From Gammaproteobacteria bacterium (GTDB taxonomy: Bacteria; Pseudomonadota; Gammaproteobacteria; Thiotrichales; Thiotrichaceae), in NCBI GenBank assembly GCA_018822845.1, contig JAHJJD010000063.1, positions 1 through 64,000 on the forward strand: DNA of 64,000 bases, given 5' to 3'. The notes beneath the pieces are model-generated. The model did not search any database and was not told where the DNA came from. It worked only from the letters and a program-made list of their open reading frames with translations. The first letter of the stretch is position 1; every line of letters starts with the position of its first letter. Positions 8,042-15,695 of this stretch are shown piece after piece. The translations under genes and the position numbers were made by a program.

Positions 8042-8728
8042 GTGCTAAAAGCGAATCATCTCCGCTACGCCTATCCCGAAGCGGGTCACAAGCACACCGT
8101 GTTGCAGGATGTCAGTCTGGAACTGCATGCGGGGGAACACGTCGCGCTGATGGGCAGCAGCGGTTCCGGCAAGTCTACCCTGCTCAACCTGCTGGGGGGA
8201 ATCGATACCCCTGCCGGTGGTGAAATCATGATCGCTGGTAGCAACCTGACGCAACTGCGTGAGCCGCAACTGACCCTGTTTCGCCGCCAGCATATTGGTT
8301 TCATCTACCAGCAGTTCAACCTGATCCCGACCCTGACGGTGGCGGAAAACATGTTGTTGCCGCTGGAATTGCTGGGTGTTCCCCGCCAGCAACAGCAGCA
8401 ACGTTTGCAGCAGTGGCTGGAAGCGGTACAGTTGCCGACTCGCGGCAGCGCGTTTCCTGATCAGCTTTCTGGTGGCGAACAGCAGCGGGTGGCGATTGCC
8501 CGCGCCCTGATCCACCGCCCTGCGCTGGTGCTGGCGGATGAACCGACTGGCAATCTGGATGCGCAAACTGGCACGCTGGTGCTGGATTTATTGTTTACAC
8601 TGGCGGAGCGCGAGCAGCAAACCCTGCTGGTGGTCACGCACAGCAAGGCGGTGGCGGAACGGGCAGGGCGCATCCTGCTGTTGCGTGACGGGCAATTACA
8701 CACAGATGGTCAGACGGTGACCTGGTAA
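8042..8728 (+). CDS. LolD/MacB-type ABC transporter ATP-binding protein
   Basis: A 228-residue ABC ATPase: Walker A GSSGSGKST, Q-loop region FIYQQFNLIPTLTVAENM, signature LSGGEQQRVAIARAL, Walker B ALVLADEPTGNLD and H-loop VVTHS. This is the LolD/MacB/FtsE subfamily that pairs with FtsX-like permeases to move lipids, lipoproteins or peptides across or out of the inner membrane. The start is a GTG. It lies 15 bp from a PDC-domain gene and its likely permease follows, so the three form one unit. The substrate is unknown; the AttH-like lipoprotein further down recalls AttEFGH-type systems. Confidence 0.9.
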   Translation: MLKANHLRYAYPEAGHKHTVLQDVSLELHAGEHVALMGSSGSGKSTLLNLLGGIDTPAGGEIMIAGSNLTQLREPQLTLFRRQHIGFIYQQFNLIPTLTVAENMLLPLELLGVPRQQQQQRLQQWLEAVQLPTRGSAFPDQLSGGEQQRVAIARALIHRPALVLADEPTGNLDAQTGTLVLDLLFTLAEREQQTLLVVTHSKAVAERAGRILLLRDGQLHTDGQTVTW

Positions 8729-8743
8729 AAAGAGGAAAACAAC

Positions 8744-9928
8744 ATGAGCCAATCCATCCAGCATTCAATCAACAATCAGCGGGCGTTGCTGACCGAATTA
8801 ATTGGTACAGCCCTCAGCGACTATGCCGGGCGCATCCTGCCGCAAATGGATGAGGCAGAAAAGCTGGACGAATGCTTGCGCAAGGCATTCAACGCACTGG
8901 ACCACTGCAAGTATGTGTACGTGCTGGATGCCAACGGGGTGCAGCTCAGTTCCACCATCAACCGCTATGGCGCGGATGCAGAAGCGCGTGGGCGTGACCG
9001 TTCCGAGCGGCCTTACATGCTGCCGAACATGCAGGATGCCAGTCTGGATTTCAATTTGTCGGAAGCCTATATCAGCCGCAACAAGAAACGCCCGTCGGTA
9101 ACGGCGATCCAGACCATCCGCGATGCCAGCGGGCAGCGGGTCGGGTTTCTGGGGGTGGATTACGACTTGCGCGAATTGCCGCATTCCAACGTGATGTATG
9201 AGGAACCCAGCCAGTGGCGGCAGATCAAGGGCGACCCGGCGATCCGTCAGGGGGTGTTTTTCCAGCAGCGGGTGGAAAGCGTGATGGATCGGCACATCGA
9301 CAACGTGCTGTCGGTGCATGAGGCGCTGATGCTGGATCACGGCGTGCATCATGTGCAAATCCATTTTTCCAGCAGCCGTTCCACCATCTGGCATGTGGAT
9401 GACCCGTATGTCTACCGCATTCTGACCATGGATGAGTTGTCTGACCCCGGCATTTGTATGGCTTACCCACGCCGCCCCTATTTTGAGCGGGCCATTGTGC
9501 TGCCGCAGGAGATTGGGCAAATCCTCAAGTTGTTCAAGACCTTGCGCTTTACCGATGAAACCATTTACCTGCGCTACGGTTCACTCAATATTGTCAACGG
9601 CAAGGTTGGGCTGAATTTTTCCTGCGATGGTACGCACTACCTGAACCACGATGAGTTCCTCGCCAAAGGCATGGATTTCTGGTTTGGTGGGGAAAATTTC
9701 CCGCAAGCCATCGTGCCTGCCGTGCCTGTCGATGAGGAGCGGCTGGATGAGGTGGTGGAAGAGATTGCCAGCACCGGCTGCATCCAGGTGAACAAGCTGC
9801 TGTACGCGCTGGAAAAGGACGAGGTGCCGGAGGTTCTGGCCGGTTTCAACCATGACGAACGCGACTACATTTACCGTGAGCTGAAATCCGTCATGGATGT
9901 GTACGAAGGCGGCGTGTGCGGCCTGTAA
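8744..9928 (+). CDS. PDC (Cache-like) sensor-domain protein
   Basis: A 394-residue protein, apparently soluble. Residues about 10-155 resemble a PDC/Cache ligand-binding domain: YVYVLDANGVQLSSTINRYG, then GRDRSERPYML, SEAYISRNKKRPSVTAIQTI and FLGVDYDLRELP, the strand pattern of dCache sensors. No transmembrane helix or signal peptide is obvious, although Cache domains are normally extracytoplasmic. The remaining 230 residues contain no domain I recognise; they have no HAMP, kinase or cyclase motifs. It sits between the ATPase and permease of one ABC system with an RBS (AGAGGAAA) after the ATPase stop, so it is probably co-expressed and may tune transporter activity. Function inferred only. 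Confidence 0.65.
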   Translation: MSQSIQHSINNQRALLTELIGTALSDYAGRILPQMDEAEKLDECLRKAFNALDHCKYVYVLDANGVQLSSTINRYGADAEARGRDRSERPYMLPNMQDASLDFNLSEAYISRNKKRPSVTAIQTIRDASGQRVGFLGVDYDLRELPHSNVMYEEPSQWRQIKGDPAIRQGVFFQQRVESVMDRHIDNVLSVHEALMLDHGVHHVQIHFSSSRSTIWHVDDPYVYRILTMDELSDPGICMAYPRRPYFERAIVLPQEIGQILKLFKTLRFTDETIYLRYGSLNIVNGKVGLNFSCDGTHYLNHDEFLAKGMDFWFGGENFPQAIVPAVPVDEERLDEVVEEIASTGCIQVNKLLYALEKDEVPEVLAGFNHDERDYIYRELKSVMDVYEGGVCGL

Positions 9929-9929
9929 C

Positions 9930-12332
9930 ATGAGCAACCGCTTGCTTATACGTTCCAGTTGGCGCTTTTTCACCCGGCATTCGTGGCAGTTGTGGCTGAC
10001 CCTGCTGAGCATTGCACTGGGAACGGCGGTGATCATTGCAGTCGATCTGGCCAACCAGACGGCGCGGCAGTCCTTTCAGCAGTCGGTGAAAGTGCTTTCT
10101 GGCGAGATGACGCACGCAATCACAGCGCTGCGCGGCAACATCCCCGACGATTTTTACCGTCAGTTGCGGGTGGAATGGGGCTACCGGCAATCGGCTCCGC
10201 TGGTGGAAACTTCCGTGCTGAAGGACGGCTTGCAGTATACCTTGCTGGGCATTGATCCGTTTGCTGCGCCCTTGCAACAAGGGACGGGGATGGATATTTC
10301 TGCCGCTGAGGTCAGGCGCTTGCTGACGGAGCCGGGCGCGATGGTGAGGGTGGGGGACGATGTGCTGGTGGCGGATATTGCGACGGCGCAGGGCGATTCC
10401 CCCGGCCTTACCAGCATCCAGCTAAAGCTCACGGCAGCCGAAGCAGCCGCTTTGCAAGCCCGCCTGCCGCCCAACCTCAAACTCGAATCTTTCGCTGCCC
10501 GCCAGCAGGTTTTCACCCAGATGACGCAAGCCTTCAGCACCAACCTGATGGCGATGAGCCTGCTGGCGCTGCTGGTGGGGGCGTTTCTGGTCTACAACAC
10601 CATGACGTTTTCGGTGTTGCAGCGGCGGCAAAGCTTTGCCATCGGGCGCATGTTGGGTGTGACTGGCGGGCAGTTGTTCCGCCATTTGTTGCTGGAAGCG
10701 TTGCTGTTGGGGCTGGTGGGCGGCATCCTTGGCGTGTTGCTGGGCACGTTGCTGGGGCAGGGTTTGCTGGTGCTGGTGACGCAAACGATCAGTGATTTGT
10801 ACGTGAGTGTGCGGGCTGATGAGTTATTGCTGAATCCGGGGCTGGTGCTGAAAGGCTTGGGCATTACCCTGCTGGCGGTGCTGGTGGCGACATTGGCTCC
10901 GGCGCTGGAGGCGGCGCGCGTGTCGCCTGTGCAGGTTTCCCGCCAATCTTCCCTGGAGCAGGGCGGCCAGCGCGTCGGGGCAGGCTTGGCAGTAACCGGT
11001 GTGTTGTTGATGCTGGCCAGCGGGTGGCTGATTGGTGCTTCCGGCAACAGCCTGCTGTTCGGCTTCGTGGGGCTGTTTGTGCTGATCGTGGGTTATAGCT
11101 TGTGCGTGCCGCTGGTGTTGCGGCTGGGTTTAAGGGGCTTGCAACGGATTCCGGGTTTGCAGTCATCCTTGTTGCTGCGTATGGCGGTGCGCGGGGTGCA
11201 AGCCAGCCTGAGCCGCACGGCGCTGGCGATTATCGCACTGACGGTGGCGGTGTCGGCGACCGTCGGGGTAAGCATCATGATCGGCTCGTTCCGTGCCAGT
11301 GTGGCGGAATGGCTGGATATGACACTGGCCAGCGACCTGTTTGTGTCGGCCACCACGCAGGATGCTTCGCGGGTAGATGGCGTTCTGCACCCGCAATGGC
11401 TGGCGCGGATTCGGGCTTTGCCGGAAGTGGCGTCGGTCAGCACTGGGCGCACTACCCGCCTGCCAGTGGATGGGGTGGAAATTCCCGCACTGGTAATGCA
11501 GGCCGGTCAGCACAGTGAGCAGGGTTTTGCGTTTCTGGATGGCGGCGCTACGGCCTGGCCACGCTTTGTGGCGAATGAAGGTGTGCTGGTGTCGGAACCG
11601 TTTGCCTACCACCACGGCAAGCAGGTCGGGGAGACGGTCAAGGTGCAAACCGATTTGGCAGGTGAGGTGGCGCTGCCGGTGCTGGGCGTATTCCGTGATT
11701 ACAGCGCCACGCAAGGGATGGTGGTATTGCCACGCGGCGTGTATGAGCGCTACTGGCAGGATCGCAGCGTGTCTTCCATCGGCATGAAACTGGCGGAAGG
11801 TGCCGATCCACAGGCGCTCAGGCAAAAGCTCAGGGGCTGGGCGGGTGAGTTGCAGCCAGCAGGGCAGCCGCTGGCGGTGCGTTCCAACCGTGACATCCGC
11901 GATATTTCCCTGCAAGTGTTCGACCGCACTTTTGCGATCACCAATGTGTTGCGGCTGCTGGTGATCATCGTGGCTTTCGTGGGCGTGTTCAGTGCGTTAA
12001 TGGCGTTGTTTCTGGAAAAGGGGCGTGAGTATGCCATCTTGCGCGCGACCGGTTTTACACCGCAGCAGTTGCAACGGCTGGTGATGGGGCAGGCGGCACT
12101 GATCGGGGCGCTAGCTGGTTTGCTGGCTTTGCCGCTGGGCGGGCTGATGTCGGTGGTGCTGATCGACATTATCAATCAGCGTTCGTTTGGCTGGACGATG
12201 CAGACCCATTTCTTTCCGCTGGTGACGGTGCAGGCGGTATTGCTGGCGTTGGCGGCGGCGTGGCTGGCGAGTATTTACCCCGTGCGGCGGATCGGCGGCA
12301 TGTCGCTGCGGGAGGGTTTTCGGTTCACCTGA
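9930..12332 (+). CDS. FtsX-like ABC transporter permease (two FtsX repeats)
   Basis: An 800-residue permease with an N-terminal helix (WLTLLSIALGTAVIIAVDLA), a periplasmic domain, three helices around 205-340 (one FtsX domain), a second helix pair, another periplasmic domain and a C-terminal FtsX domain ending IYPVRRIGGMSLREGFRFT. This duplicated layout is typical of large permeases that partner LolD-like ATPases in lipid or lipophile export. I placed the start at ATG 9930, one base after the stop of the PDC gene; a longer ORF opens at GTG 9897. A 127-bp gap with a palindrome separates it from the FeeM-like gene. Substrate unknown. Confidence 0.88.
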   Translation: MSNRLLIRSSWRFFTRHSWQLWLTLLSIALGTAVIIAVDLANQTARQSFQQSVKVLSGEMTHAITALRGNIPDDFYRQLRVEWGYRQSAPLVETSVLKDGLQYTLLGIDPFAAPLQQGTGMDISAAEVRRLLTEPGAMVRVGDDVLVADIATAQGDSPGLTSIQLKLTAAEAAALQARLPPNLKLESFAARQQVFTQMTQAFSTNLMAMSLLALLVGAFLVYNTMTFSVLQRRQSFAIGRMLGVTGGQLFRHLLLEALLLGLVGGILGVLLGTLLGQGLLVLVTQTISDLYVSVRADELLLNPGLVLKGLGITLLAVLVATLAPALEAARVSPVQVSRQSSLEQGGQRVGAGLAVTGVLLMLASGWLIGASGNSLLFGFVGLFVLIVGYSLCVPLVLRLGLRGLQRIPGLQSSLLLRMAVRGVQASLSRTALAIIALTVAVSATVGVSIMIGSFRASVAEWLDMTLASDLFVSATTQDASRVDGVLHPQWLARIRALPEVASVSTGRTTRLPVDGVEIPALVMQAGQHSEQGFAFLDGGATAWPRFVANEGVLVSEPFAYHHGKQVGETVKVQTDLAGEVALPVLGVFRDYSATQGMVVLPRGVYERYWQDRSVSSIGMKLAEGADPQALRQKLRGWAGELQPAGQPLAVRSNRDIRDISLQVFDRTFAITNVLRLLVIIVAFVGVFSALMALFLEKGREYAILRATGFTPQQLQRLVMGQAALIGALAGLLALPLGGLMSVVLIDIINQRSFGWTMQTHFFPLVTVQAVLLALAAAWLASIYPVRRIGGMSLREGFRFT

Positions 12333-12418
12333 TGTAGGGCAAAAATCCCAAAACGTGAATTTGTCACAGAATAGAAAAGCAGACAATTTGCATAATTATC
12401 GTGCATTAAGAATTGAGA

Positions 12419-12430
12419 CCAAGCGCTTGG
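12419..12430. promoter_or_regulatory. Perfect 12-bp palindrome upstream of the FeeM-like gene, candidate LuxR operator
   Basis: CCAAGCGCTTGG is a perfect dyad, and the flanks extend it partly (GAGACC...GGGATC) to about 20 bp, the size of a lux box. It sits 29 bp before the ATG of the acyltransferase, whose operon also encodes a LuxR-type protein. Whether the regulator binds here is inference. Confidence 0.4.
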
Positions 12431-12459
12431 GATCACCTGAACAATCAAGGAGATCCACT

Positions 12460-13047
12460 ATGTACGAGTTGAAGCCATCCGTGGCGCTTTCACGAGTGCC
12501 GGATATATTGAATATCGCTTCTTCGGAAGCAAAGCTCCACAAAATATGGGAATTGCGGGAAACCGAATACAGCAAGCATTACCCCGGCGTAACCTGCTTT
12601 CAGGATGATGTTTACGATCAGGAAGCCTGCGTACTGTTCGGTGAGAATGACGAGGGCGAGGTTGTCAGCACCGGGCGGGTCGCTTTCGATGGCGGGCTCG
12701 GTTTGCCATCCGACGAGCTGGTCAAGCCAGTTGTTGACCAATTGCGTGAAACCGGCAAGGTGATTGCCGAACCCAGCAAGTTTGCCATTTCGCGCCAGGC
12801 GCAGGGTGCATTGCCCAGTTACCTGCTTACCTACTACGAACTCGGCGTCGTCCATGGGGTTGATTCGCTGGTGTTCATTTGCCGTAGTAAAAGCAACCGT
12901 TTTTACCAGCGGGCCGTCGGTGCGCGGGTGTTGCTGGGCGATATTGGCTATTCCTACGGAACCAATGAACCCTTCTCATTTCTTGAATGGGACATCGCCA
13001 AAAGTAAGCCATTTTTGTCAAAATATATCGGGGAGATACTGCCATGA
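12460..13047 (+). CDS. FeeM-like N-acyl amino acid synthase (GNAT-fold, related to AHL synthases)
   Basis: A 195-residue protein starting at ATG 12460 with a good AAGGAGA site; the upstream in-frame extension lacks an RBS. Features of the FeeM/LuxI-like acyltransferase fold: an N-terminal LHKIWELRETEYSKHYPG, the acidic turn FQDDVYDQEAC, GEVVSTGRVAFD, IAEPSKFAISRQ (the region of the catalytic Glu/Arg in AHL synthases), and a C-terminal VGARVLLGDIGYSYG. Known relatives join an acyl group from acyl-ACP to an amino acid such as tyrosine; exosortase-associated acyltransferases are another branch, but no exosortase is seen here. It overlaps the methyltransferase by ATGA, and a LuxR-type gene follows. 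Family likely, substrate unknown. Confidence 0.65.
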   Translation: MYELKPSVALSRVPDILNIASSEAKLHKIWELRETEYSKHYPGVTCFQDDVYDQEACVLFGENDEGEVVSTGRVAFDGGLGLPSDELVKPVVDQLRETGKVIAEPSKFAISRQAQGALPSYLLTYYELGVVHGVDSLVFICRSKSNRFYQRAVGARVLLGDIGYSYGTNEPFSFLEWDIAKSKPFLSKYIGEILP

Positions 13048-13724
13048 GTCTGGATGCATTCAAGCGTAACGATGAGGTTACTTACGCGCTTTCTGAGTGG
13101 GAAAATTATGCGCGCCTACATGCCTCGGTTACGACTTCTGTTCAACTGGATTTATACCGTGATGCCTGTAACTACCTGTCAGGTTCGGTGGTCGATTGTG
13201 GTTGCGGCAGCGCAAAAATTGCTCCATTGCTGGCTGATAACGAGTCGGTTACTGCTTACATTGGGGTTGATTATGCTCATGAAATGGTTACCGTAGCCCG
13301 GCAGGTGGTTCAGACTTTGCACCGTCCTTCGTTTGCTATTCTGCACAGTATGATTGAAGATGTAGCTGGTCGGTTTGATTCGGCAGTATCCATACAGAGT
13401 TATTATGCCTGGCCGGATCCCTTGCTAACATTGAAACATATTGCCGCAATGCTCCATGCTGGTGCGAATTTCGTGTTGGCTACGCCTAACAGGGAATTAT
13501 CGCTGGAAAAATTGTTGAGAAATGCTGAAAAAGAATTGGTTGCACACCCTGACTTTGACGCATTCAAGCACTACAATCTAAAACTGGCAAATAATCCACA
13601 GGCTAACTTTATCAGCATGGATGGTTTGATCAGGCAGGCGCAGAAAGCCGGATTTGAGGTGGTAGAGTGCCACCAGCGGCATTTTGATGGAGGGATCAAC
13701 TTTCTGGTGTTACGCAGGGAATAG
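13044..13724 (+). CDS. Class I SAM-dependent methyltransferase
   Basis: A 226-residue methyltransferase with motif I VVDCGCGSAKIAPLL, an acidic motif II IGVDYAHEM, and a post-I region ILHSMIEDVAGRFDSAVSI. A later strand reads ANFVLATPNREL. It overlaps the FeeM-like gene by ATGA, so the two are made together. The simplest reading is that it tailors the acyl product (for example an ester or N-methyl) or its precursor, but nothing in the sequence fixes the acceptor. A 74-bp gap containing a hairpin separates it from the LuxR-type gene. Confidence 0.82.
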   Translation: MSLDAFKRNDEVTYALSEWENYARLHASVTTSVQLDLYRDACNYLSGSVVDCGCGSAKIAPLLADNESVTAYIGVDYAHEMVTVARQVVQTLHRPSFAILHSMIEDVAGRFDSAVSIQSYYAWPDPLLTLKHIAAMLHAGANFVLATPNRELSLEKLLRNAEKELVAHPDFDAFKHYNLKLANNPQANFISMDGLIRQAQKAGFEVVECHQRHFDGGINFLVLRRE

Positions 13725-13749
13725 TAACGCTGGATATCAGTTACGTGCA

Positions 13750-13777
13750 GCGGCAGACCTGAGGGAGGGTCTGCCGC
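13750..13777 (+). promoter_or_regulatory. Perfect 10-bp stem hairpin between methyltransferase and luxR-type gene
   Basis: GCGGCAGACC (13750-13759), an 8-nt loop TGAGGGAG, then GGTCTGCCGC (13768-13777). No T-run follows, so it is not a standard terminator. It lies 20 bp before the GTG start and close to the GAAGGA ribosome site, so RNA processing, attenuation or protein binding are all possible. Confidence 0.7.
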
Positions 13778-13797
13778 ATGGCACGAAGGAGCTTACA

Positions 13798-14583
13798 GTG
13801 ACGATGAGGGTCGATCACTATTATCTGGGAATGTTTGCCGATGAGCTGTTGTCCGCAACGTCACTGGACGAGCGTTTTGGCTTATACGAACGCTATGTTT
13901 GTGGGTTGGGTTTTGATGCGGCTACCTACACCTACATTCCGAATATTCAGTTGAATACCCATTTTCCGACGCCGCCCGTGTTTGCTTTCACGGAATCTTA
14001 TCCGGTGGCTTTTCTGAAGCATTATGGTGAGGCGCGGTTTGATGAGGATGATTTCACCATCAGGAAGGTGATGGGCGAAAAGTGCATGAATATCCTGGAC
14101 TGGCGGGAACATGAGCGCCAGCAGCAGATTTCCGCAGCAGAGAACCATGTCATCGTGGTCGCCCGCGAAGAGTACGGCATCCGCAATGCACTGACCATTC
14201 CGACCATGACTGGTGCTATAGGCATTGCCGGGGCAAGCGTTGTCAGTTCGGAAAAGGACGCCAGCTTCCAGTTGCTCAAAGAGGAGCGTCTGGGAACACT
14301 GCTGAAGATGACCCAGATTTTTCATGCGCAGGTGTTTGCCAACCAGGAACTGGCGCGGCGTTTCCTGAAGCCCTTCCTGGAGTCCCTGAGCCAGAAGGAA
14401 ATCGACATATTGCGTCACCTCGCCAGGGGCGAGGCTTTCAAGAATATCGAATATTCCGTGGATGTGGCGTCCTATAAGGTGGCTGCCAATATTCTGGACA
14501 AGCTGCGTGCCAAGTTCGGTGGCATTACCCGTGACCGGCTGATGTTTCTGATTGGTCTGCTCAACCTGCTAGATCAGGAGTGA
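13798..14583 (+). CDS. LuxR-type regulator with divergent autoinducer-binding domain
   Basis: A 261-residue protein. I start it at GTG 13798 (GAAGGA seven bases upstream); the ORF is open back into the methyltransferase. Residues about 10-160 follow the autoinducer-binding pattern: GLGFDAATYTYIP, FTESYPVAFLKHYGEARFDEDDFTI, NILDW and YGIRNALTIP. The DP of the usual YxxxDP is replaced, and the Gly before the IP strand is Asn, so the pocket probably does not hold a standard AHL. Residues about 190-255 are a degenerate LuxR helix-turn-helix (LSQKEIDILRHLARGE, then VASYKVAANILDKLRAKFG). It likely senses the product of the FeeM-like gene two genes upstream. It overlaps the next gene by GTGA. Confidence 0.72.
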   Translation: MTMRVDHYYLGMFADELLSATSLDERFGLYERYVCGLGFDAATYTYIPNIQLNTHFPTPPVFAFTESYPVAFLKHYGEARFDEDDFTIRKVMGEKCMNILDWREHERQQQISAAENHVIVVAREEYGIRNALTIPTMTGAIGIAGASVVSSEKDASFQLLKEERLGTLLKMTQIFHAQVFANQELARRFLKPFLESLSQKEIDILRHLARGEAFKNIEYSVDVASYKVAANILDKLRAKFGGITRDRLMFLIGLLNLLDQE

Positions 14584-15683
14584 AATATATTCTCCTGCTG
14601 TGTCTGCTGCTGGCTGGCTGCGGCAAATCAGGAGAATCTGCTGCTTTCGACCTGAATGCCGCACTTGGCGGCGCGGCAGATGCCGGGTTTGCCCGCGCTG
14701 CCGGTTCCCGTGATTTCCGGTTTCCACAAGATCATTCCGCTCACCCTGATTTCCGCAATGAATGGTGGTATGTCACTGGCAACCTGCAAACCGCTGGCGG
14801 GCGGCGTTTCGGCTATCAGGTGACGCTGTTCCGTATTGCCCTGACGCCGGATAAGCCCGTTTCACCTTCTGTCTGGGCAAGCAATCAGGTGTGGATGGCG
14901 CATGTGGCGCTGACGGATGTGGCAAGCGGCGAGCATTGGCATGATCAGCGCTTTGCCCGTGGGGCTGCCGGGCTGGCGGGGCAATCCAGCCAGCCGTTTC
15001 GCGTATGGCTGGAAGACTGGCAGATCGTTGGCGATGGCTCAGGAAATTTTCCGTGGGCGATTGGCGTCAAGACCGATGATTTCACTCTCAACCTGCAATT
15101 GCATGCGGAAAAGCCGCCGGTTTTGCAAGGCGACCACGGCTTGAGCCAGAAGAGCGGCGAGCCGGGCAATGCTTCCTGGTATTACTCCCTGACCCGTTTG
15201 CAGACGCTGGGCGACATCTGGCGTGGCGCTGAGCATTTCACTGTTAGCGGTAATTCGTGGCTGGATCGGGAGTGGAGCACCAGTGCGTTGGGAGCGGATC
15301 AGGCAGGGTGGGACTGGTTTTCGCTGCAATTGCAGGATGGCCATGAGCTGATGTTCTACCAGCTACGCAAGAAGTCGGGGGAAACTGACCCGCACAGCGC
15401 AGGCAAGTGGGTGCTGCCGGATGGGCAGGCAGAAACGCTGGCGGTTGAGGATGTAGAATTGCAGCCGTTGCGCTACTGGCGGGCAGAAAGTGGTGCGGAA
15501 TATCCAATAGCGTGGGAAATGTATCTGCCGAAGCAACAGCGCCGCTGGCGAGTTGAAGCGCTGGTGGATGACCAGTTGATGCAGACCGGGATTACTTATT
15601 GGGAAGGCGCGGTGCAAGTGCTGGATGCCGCCAGTGGCCGGTTGCTTGGCTATGGTTATCTGGAAATGTCCGGTTACGAATAG
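14580..15683 (+). CDS. AttH/CrtC-like lipocalin-domain lipoprotein
   Basis: A 367-residue lipoprotein: KYILLLCLLLAGCGKSG has a clear lipobox with Cys at residue 14. The body resembles the AttH / hydroxyneurosporene synthase (CrtC-like) lipocalin fold: FRFPQDHSAHPDFRNEWWYV, GRRFGYQVTLFRIAL, then SWLDREWSTSALGADQAGWDWFSLQL. AttH-like proteins are usually encoded with LolD-type ATPases and FtsX permeases, as here (8042-12332), and are thought to work with them in the periplasm on a lipophilic substrate. Its GTG start overlaps the luxR-type stop, so the signalling cassette sits inside what would otherwise be one ABC-AttH operon. Enzymatic hydratase activity is unlikely to be the role. Confidence 0.8.
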   Translation: MKYILLLCLLLAGCGKSGESAAFDLNAALGGAADAGFARAAGSRDFRFPQDHSAHPDFRNEWWYVTGNLQTAGGRRFGYQVTLFRIALTPDKPVSPSVWASNQVWMAHVALTDVASGEHWHDQRFARGAAGLAGQSSQPFRVWLEDWQIVGDGSGNFPWAIGVKTDDFTLNLQLHAEKPPVLQGDHGLSQKSGEPGNASWYYSLTRLQTLGDIWRGAEHFTVSGNSWLDREWSTSALGADQAGWDWFSLQLQDGHELMFYQLRKKSGETDPHSAGKWVLPDGQAETLAVEDVELQPLRYWRAESGAEYPIAWEMYLPKQQRRWRVEALVDDQLMQTGITYWEGAVQVLDAASGRLLGYGYLEMSGYE

Positions 15684-15695
15684 CCCCCTCTCTGC

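Noticed and set aside
14580-15683. Carotenoid 1,2-hydratase
   Set aside because: Only the fold is shared; no carotenoid genes are present, and a lipoprotein signal with LolD/FtsX genes fits AttH better.
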